Below, one piece after another: positions 6,299-9,945 of a DNA stretch of 9,945 bases. This stretch comes from Synergistaceae bacterium (lineage in GTDB: Bacteria; Synergistota; Synergistia; Synergistales; Synergistaceae): assembly GCA_031274465.1 (NCBI GenBank), contig JAISQC010000045.1, positions 1 to 9,945 of the forward strand. Direction: 5' to 3'. Below the pieces are notes generated by a model, which was not told where the DNA came from, searched no databases, and worked only from the letters and a program-made list of their open reading frames with translations. Made by a program: the position numbers and the translations under genes. Every line of letters begins with the position of its first letter. Position 1 is the stretch's first letter.

Positions 6299-6864
6299 CC
6301 TCTGTTTTTTTTGATGTAGTCTACGAACATGTGCAGAATTATCAAGTGGGCGTCCTCGGCTTGCTCGTAGTTTTCTACCGGCACGTGCAGGCTTATGTCA
6401 GCCATTGCCCGGGATTTGCCGCCGCCCATGCCGGTTATGGCGATGAGCGTGCCTCTTCTCTCTTTGGCGTACTCGCACGCTTTTACGATGTCCGGCGAAT
6501 TCCCGCTCGCGCTGACGGTGATCAGAACGTCGCCGTCGTTCATCAGGTTGATCAGCTGCTGCCTGAAAATTTCATCGAACGAGATGTCGTTTCCGAACGC
6601 CGTGATCTTTTCGACGTTGTCCGAGAGGGAGATTATGCGAAACCTGCGCGCCCCTTCGAGCGGAGCGGCGTTTTTTCCGAAATCGCAGACGAAATGGTTT
6701 GCGGTCGCGGCGCTGCCCCCGTTGCCGATGATGAAAATCTGCCTGTCTTTCGCGTATGCGTCCCTTAGCGCCTCTATTGCACGCCCGAACGCTTCCCTGT
6801 CCAGTTTGCGCGCCGCTTCGTGCAGCGAGTCGAGATACTGGTCAACGTATTCCGAGTATGTCAT
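6259..6864 (-). CDS. SIS-domain sugar-phosphate isomerase, GmhA-like
   Basis: The 201-residue protein has a short N-terminal helix region (1-40) and one SIS domain, the architecture of sedoheptulose-7-phosphate isomerase (GmhA) and its relative DiaA. Motifs are GNGGSAATANHF (47-58), the ISL-x-D-NVEKITAFGND region (78-93), SASGNS (118-123) binding sugar phosphate, and TGMGGGK (144-150). By-eye alignment with GmhA places H57 and H178 at the two metal/catalytic histidines. The GmhA glutamate is aspartate (D61) and its glutamine is glutamate (E170). The fold is certain, but the exact substrate is not: a lipopolysaccharide heptose step is the default, and a different ketose phosphate is possible. 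The start at 6864 has GGGAGG (6876-6881) 11 bases upstream, inside the end of the preceding gene and 4 bases after its stop, so the two are probably co-translated. The last 40 bases overlap lysA tail to tail. Confidence 0.82.
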   Translation of the reverse strand: MTYSEYVDQYLDSLHEAARKLDREAFGRAIEALRDAYAKDRQIFIIGNGGSAATANHFVCDFGKNAAPLEGARRFRIISLSDNVEKITAFGNDISFDEIFRQQLINLMNDGDVLITVSASGNSPDIVKACEYAKERRGTLIAITGMGGGKSRAMADISLHVPVENYEQAEDAHLIILHMFVDYIKKNRGYVLGLSQAKMSA

Positions 6865-6868
6865 GACG

Positions 6869-7849
6869 TCAAACGCCTCCCTTTCCTGATTTTTCGAGCA
6901 GCTGGGCGTACAGGTTCGGCACAGTCTCCGAGTGCCTCCCCCGCACGTAAAAGCCCTCTCCTCCGTCCGCCACCGTCCGCGCCAGTATCGTCTTCCACGG
7001 CCTGAAATAATAGCGGGGGTCGTCCTTTGGCGGCGTCTCGCTTATGTCGCGCCCTTCCAGATCGTGCAGGTCGAACACGGCGGTGGTGAAACGGGCTATC
7101 CTTCTGCCGTGCTGATGGGCGACGTTGCGGGCCATCGCCAGGCATTTCAGGTAAACCTCCGGTCCCATTACCGCCGATCCGAATTCGAGGAACACACCGT
7201 TCTCCAAATTTGCCACGCTGCGCGCGTATATCAGGAAATCCGTATAAGATGCCCCGCCGAGCGCGGCGCCGTCGCAATTAGGGTGCTCGTGTATTATATC
7301 ACTGCCAATGCTGACATGGACGGTGACCGGAACGCGGAACCTGTAGCCTGCGGCTAGGAGCGAGCACGAGCGGTGGGGGAATTCCCCCTCTTCGATGGCC
7401 TTCCCGATGGCCTCGCCAAAGCCGATCTTATCGCGCGCCGCTGTTTTGGCGCAATCGTTCAGCCCTCCGGTTTCGGCCCACAGGCCGAACTGGCCTTCGC
7501 TGATGTAGCGGGCGACGCTCTCCGTCGTCTGCCCGATGAGGGCGAACTCATAGTCGTGTATCGCCCCCGCCCCGTTGAGGGCGATGTGAGTGACAAGCCC
7601 GCGCTTCATCAGTTCCGCGAGCAGCGGTCCATTGCCCTCGCGCAGGACATGCGCGCCCAGCGCCAGTATCACTGCCGCTCCGGTTTTCCTCGCTTCCACT
7701 ATGCGGTCGGCCAGGATTTTGATCGTGGGGTGGTTCATAGTCGGTTTGACGTCTTTTGGGTCGAACATGACGCTCAGATCCAAATCGTGTTCCCTCTCGG
7801 ACAATGGCCTGAGGCGAAGCTCTGATCGGTCGAACAGCTCAAACGGCAT
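6869..7849 (-). CDS. Deoxyhypusine-synthase-like protein of unknown role
   Basis: The 326-residue cytoplasmic protein has no signal peptide or membrane segment. It resembles bacterial proteins of the deoxyhypusine synthase superfamily. GAHVLREG (65-72) lines up with the NAD-binding TSNLISSG region of the eukaryotic enzyme, and the glycine-rich LNGAGAIHDYEFAL (91-104) with its TTAGGVEED region. A central SDIIHEHPNCDGAALGG (183-199) follows. Near the C-terminus, YFRPWKTI places K286 where the human enzyme has its reactive lysine (WGKI). These matches were made by eye from memory and are moderate. The canonical enzyme transfers aminobutyl from spermidine to eIF5A, which bacteria lack, so a small-molecule or sugar-related reaction is more likely. 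AGGAGG (7855-7860) sits 5 bases before the ATG. It is tightly linked to the SIS gene (4-base gap), which suggests a shared pathway. Confidence 0.6.
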   Translation of the reverse strand: MPFELFDRSELRLRPLSEREHDLDLSVMFDPKDVKPTMNHPTIKILADRIVEARKTGAAVILALGAHVLREGNGPLLAELMKRGLVTHIALNGAGAIHDYEFALIGQTTESVARYISEGQFGLWAETGGLNDCAKTAARDKIGFGEAIGKAIEEGEFPHRSCSLLAAGYRFRVPVTVHVSIGSDIIHEHPNCDGAALGGASYTDFLIYARSVANLENGVFLEFGSAVMGPEVYLKCLAMARNVAHQHGRRIARFTTAVFDLHDLEGRDISETPPKDDPRYYFRPWKTILARTVADGGEGFYVRGRHSETVPNLYAQLLEKSGKGGV

Positions 7850-7892
7850 GATATCCTCCTCTAAAACGGCGGTCAGCGCGGCTCGGGTCGCA

Positions 7893-9872
7893 TCATTTGC
7901 CGGGCTCAGGGCCGTCCTGATCGTCGGCGAAGAGAAGCTTCTGCGCTGCCTTGGCCTTGACGCGCGAACGTTTTTTCACGAAGCTCTTCAGCTTGTTTGT
8001 GAAAAATGCGGCCTCGTCTTTGTTTTTGCCGACAAAATGCTTTTTCAGCGCCGTCAGCATCGCGAATGCCACCTCGTACCGCGAGTCCTCGTTCGCCATG
8101 CCGGTGACTGCCCTGAAGATCGCATCCCACCATCCGATCGCTTCATGGGCCGGGATCGCGTTCTTGAAAAGCCTTGACAAAAACCGGTGGTCTATTTCCG
8201 GCCATGTCGCGAGGAACACGAACAAATGCGCGCTGAAGCTGCCGTCCTCGCATGGCTTTGCGGCGAAGAAAGCCTCAATGCCGGCTTGGTCGCCCGACAG
8301 CGCAAAGCGTTTCATTCCCCGGCACAGCCTGCAAAAACAGCCAATCTGGTCATCGTGGGGCAGACTCTCGGATACGAGCTCCAAGTGCCCTGACGTGATA
8401 TCGTTCCACGGCATGTCATGCAGAGGGGCTTCGTCGATTGCCATGTCGGCGCACTCGCTGACGACGGTGGAAATCCACCTGCGCAGCAGTTCATCGAACG
8501 TTTCCCCATCGAGCAGCAGTTTTGCGTGGCGCAGAAACTCGACCTTGGGGGCAGCTTCCGCGAGGAATTCGTTCATATTCTCCGCCTCTCTTGAAGACAG
8601 GCGAAATGGAAGCAGATGAGATATCCTGTTCGTCATCGTGTCGAAAACTGACTTGGAGTACATGGTGATGAAGATGACGGTCGGAGGCGTCATAGCTTCG
8701 CACGGGAGGTCCGCTTTCATCATATAGGGCGTCAGCGTGGAAGCTCTGTGGACGGCCAGCAGTTCGAACGCCCTGCGCGCCTGTTCCGGCCACGGGCTCT
8801 TCGGGCGCCAGCGCCGCCCGATTTCGCCAAGCGTCCTGAACCATCCGATCACCAGCTCTCTGGGCAGCGACAGGAAAAAATCGTGGTATTTGAGCGAGAG
8901 CACGTGAACGGCGAAATAAGTCAGCAAAAAACGTTCATGGTCCGTCCACCCGCTGTAAAAACGCAGCGCGGTGATGGGGTAGTCCTCTTCGGACACATCG
9001 TGCGGCAATGCTGACAGCCTGTGATACGCGTCTTCGAATTCAAATTTTTTTCGAGCGAAGCTCAACTGCATCGCGCGCGCCGTCGATTCCCACTCAAGGT
9101 CAAATTTTTCCCCGCCCTTCTCGCAAAAAAAACTCCACAGGGCGAAAACAGCGGGATGGCTTTGATTGTGGGGTATTTCTTTGAACTGGGGGGAGGAGGA
9201 TACGGCGCTTGGGTCGCGCCAATGGTTGCGCGTGCCGGGCCGGACTAGCTCAAGCAGCAGGGATGCGATGAGCCGCAAAGCCTTGAAGGCGTCGCCGTGC
9301 GCTTTGCCCGCTGCTTCCCGCTCCAGGCGGGCCGCGATATCGTTAAATGTCGAATAGGGGCTCGCGGTTTTGGCCTTGGGAAGCGACTGAAATTGCTTTA
9401 TGAATTTTTCAATGGGCGAGTTCTTGCGGTCCGCGCCGTCCTTGCCCTCGGGGAACAATCTGGCCATTTTTTCGCGCAGCTCTTCAAACGGCGCCGGGAG
9501 GCGGTCCGCGCGCGCCGTCTCGTTTGAAAAAACGGGAGCGTTGCCTCTTGCGGCTTCGGCCGCGTCGATCGCGAGCCGCGCGCACGCGCGCAAGACCGCG
9601 CCGCCGTCGCCCAGGTTTTCCTCGGACAGGATGATGTCGGCTATCGCCCTCGCCGCCTCAGCGTCTTTGAACACGAAAAGCGCCTGCGCGCACGCGTTGT
9701 AGAGCGCGTCCGGCAGCCGGGGCGCTTGCTTCGTCAGTTCGGAGGCGCTTTTGTTCCTCATGTAGAGCAAGACGAAAGCGTCCCATTTTTTCTCGTTCCA
9801 GCGTTGTTCGAGGCGTTCGGAAAGAGATTGATTCCCGATGATTTTTTTATTTTTTTTATTCTTGCGCGACAT
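7893..9872 (-). CDS. Large cytoplasmic protein of unknown function (659 residues)
   Basis: I do not recognise this family. The reading frame is long, with composition and codon use like its neighbours, so it is almost certainly real. It begins with a very basic stretch (RKNKKNKK, 3-10) and continues as apparently mostly helical sequence rich in aromatic residues, especially tryptophan. A lysine/arginine-rich segment at about 607-645 precedes an acidic tail (ADDQDGPEPGK). There is no signal peptide, clear membrane segment or nucleotide-binding motif. A CxCxxC cluster (C512, C514, C517, in GCFCRLCRG) is the only candidate metal site, and no second cluster pairs with it. The ATG at 9872 follows the upstream gene's stop by 13 bases with only a weak AGGA about 11 bases ahead, so translation may be coupled. 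Downstream, 43 bases separate it from the deoxyhypusine-synthase-like gene. Helical-repeat or scaffold function is conceivable but unproven. Confidence 0.8.
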   Translation of the reverse strand: MSRKNKKNKKIIGNQSLSERLEQRWNEKKWDAFVLLYMRNKSASELTKQAPRLPDALYNACAQALFVFKDAEAARAIADIILSEENLGDGGAVLRACARLAIDAAEAARGNAPVFSNETARADRLPAPFEELREKMARLFPEGKDGADRKNSPIEKFIKQFQSLPKAKTASPYSTFNDIAARLEREAAGKAHGDAFKALRLIASLLLELVRPGTRNHWRDPSAVSSSPQFKEIPHNQSHPAVFALWSFFCEKGGEKFDLEWESTARAMQLSFARKKFEFEDAYHRLSALPHDVSEEDYPITALRFYSGWTDHERFLLTYFAVHVLSLKYHDFFLSLPRELVIGWFRTLGEIGRRWRPKSPWPEQARRAFELLAVHRASTLTPYMMKADLPCEAMTPPTVIFITMYSKSVFDTMTNRISHLLPFRLSSREAENMNEFLAEAAPKVEFLRHAKLLLDGETFDELLRRWISTVVSECADMAIDEAPLHDMPWNDITSGHLELVSESLPHDDQIGCFCRLCRGMKRFALSGDQAGIEAFFAAKPCEDGSFSAHLFVFLATWPEIDHRFLSRLFKNAIPAHEAIGWWDAIFRAVTGMANEDSRYEVAFAMLTALKKHFVGKNKDEAAFFTNKLKSFVKKRSRVKAKAAQKLLFADDQDGPEPGK

Positions 9873-9885
9873 CTGTCACGTAATC

Positions 9886-9945
9886 CTACGGCTGGTCTAT
9901 GGCTGAAAGAAGGGCGTCTTCGATGTCGTCTATGTCGCTCGAGTC
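9886..9945 (-). CDS. C-terminal end of an unidentified gene (5' part outside window)
   Basis: The minus strand is open from the right edge through 19 codons to a TAG at 9886-9888. The residues are DSSDIDDIEDALLSAIDQP: an acidic, probably helical tail. The stop lies 13 bases before the ATG of the 659-residue protein, on the same strand, which is the spacing of an operon neighbour. Too little is present to name a family. It could be a chance open frame, since it is only 57 coding bases. Confidence 0.55.
   Translation of the reverse strand, partial: DSSDIDDIEDALLSAIDQP

Noticed and set aside
6305..6312. T8 run just after lysA as an intrinsic terminator
   Set aside because: The preceding sequence forms at best a 4-bp ACAG/CTGT stem with a 16-base loop. 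The T run is explained as the complement of Lys-Lys-Asn codons in the SIS gene.
7373..7825. Plus-strand 150-codon frame opposite the deoxyhypusine-synthase-like gene
   Set aside because: It is antisense shadow sequence: the opposite strand has a well-spaced ribosome site and recognisable conserved motifs.

Overview
This G+C-rich window (just under 60% by rough estimate) is a densely packed bacterial chromosome segment. It comes from an organism whose PstS has a classical cleavable signal peptide with no lipobox, which fits a diderm envelope better than a Gram-positive one. Isoleucine ATA and arginine AGG codons are common, and GTG and TTG starts are both used. I cannot name the phylum. The mix of a PhoB/Pst system, a sedoheptulose-7-phosphate-isomerase-like SIS protein and a bacterial deoxyhypusine-synthase-like protein would suit an anaerobic diderm such as Synergistota, Elusimicrobiota or Lentisphaerota, but that is a guess.

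Left half, minus strand (about 4900 down to 1): a complete high-affinity phosphate-uptake and signalling operon in the order pstS-pstC-pstA-pstB-phoU-phoB. phoB runs off the left edge within a few residues of its expected end. Genes are separated by 4 to about 30 bases or overlap, so one transcript is likely. A direct repeat with an 11-base period, read as a Pho box, lies about 75-100 bases upstream of pstS. PhoB made at the end of the operon could therefore act on the operon's own promoter. PstS binds phosphate in the periplasm, PstC and PstA form the channel, PstB drives transport, PhoU links transporter state to the two-component system, and PhoB is the transcriptional output. No phoR sensor kinase is visible; it may lie beyond the left edge.

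Middle, plus strand (5033-6298): a full-length diaminopimelate decarboxylase (lysA), divergent from pstS. The shared 231-base intergenic region holds the Pho box, a perfect 12-base palindrome, a 6-bp-stem inverted repeat and a possible lysA -10 element. lysA converges on, and overlaps by 40 bases, the end of the next minus-strand gene.

Right half, minus strand (9945 down to 6259): the last 19 codons of an unidentified gene, then a 659-residue protein with no recognisable domain, then a deoxyhypusine-synthase-like protein, then a SIS-domain isomerase. Gaps are 13, 43 and 4 bases, so these may be one transcription unit. This is the part with the least explained biology. No RNA genes, insertion sequences, CRISPR arrays or long repeats were seen, and no gene-free stretch exceeds 300 bases.
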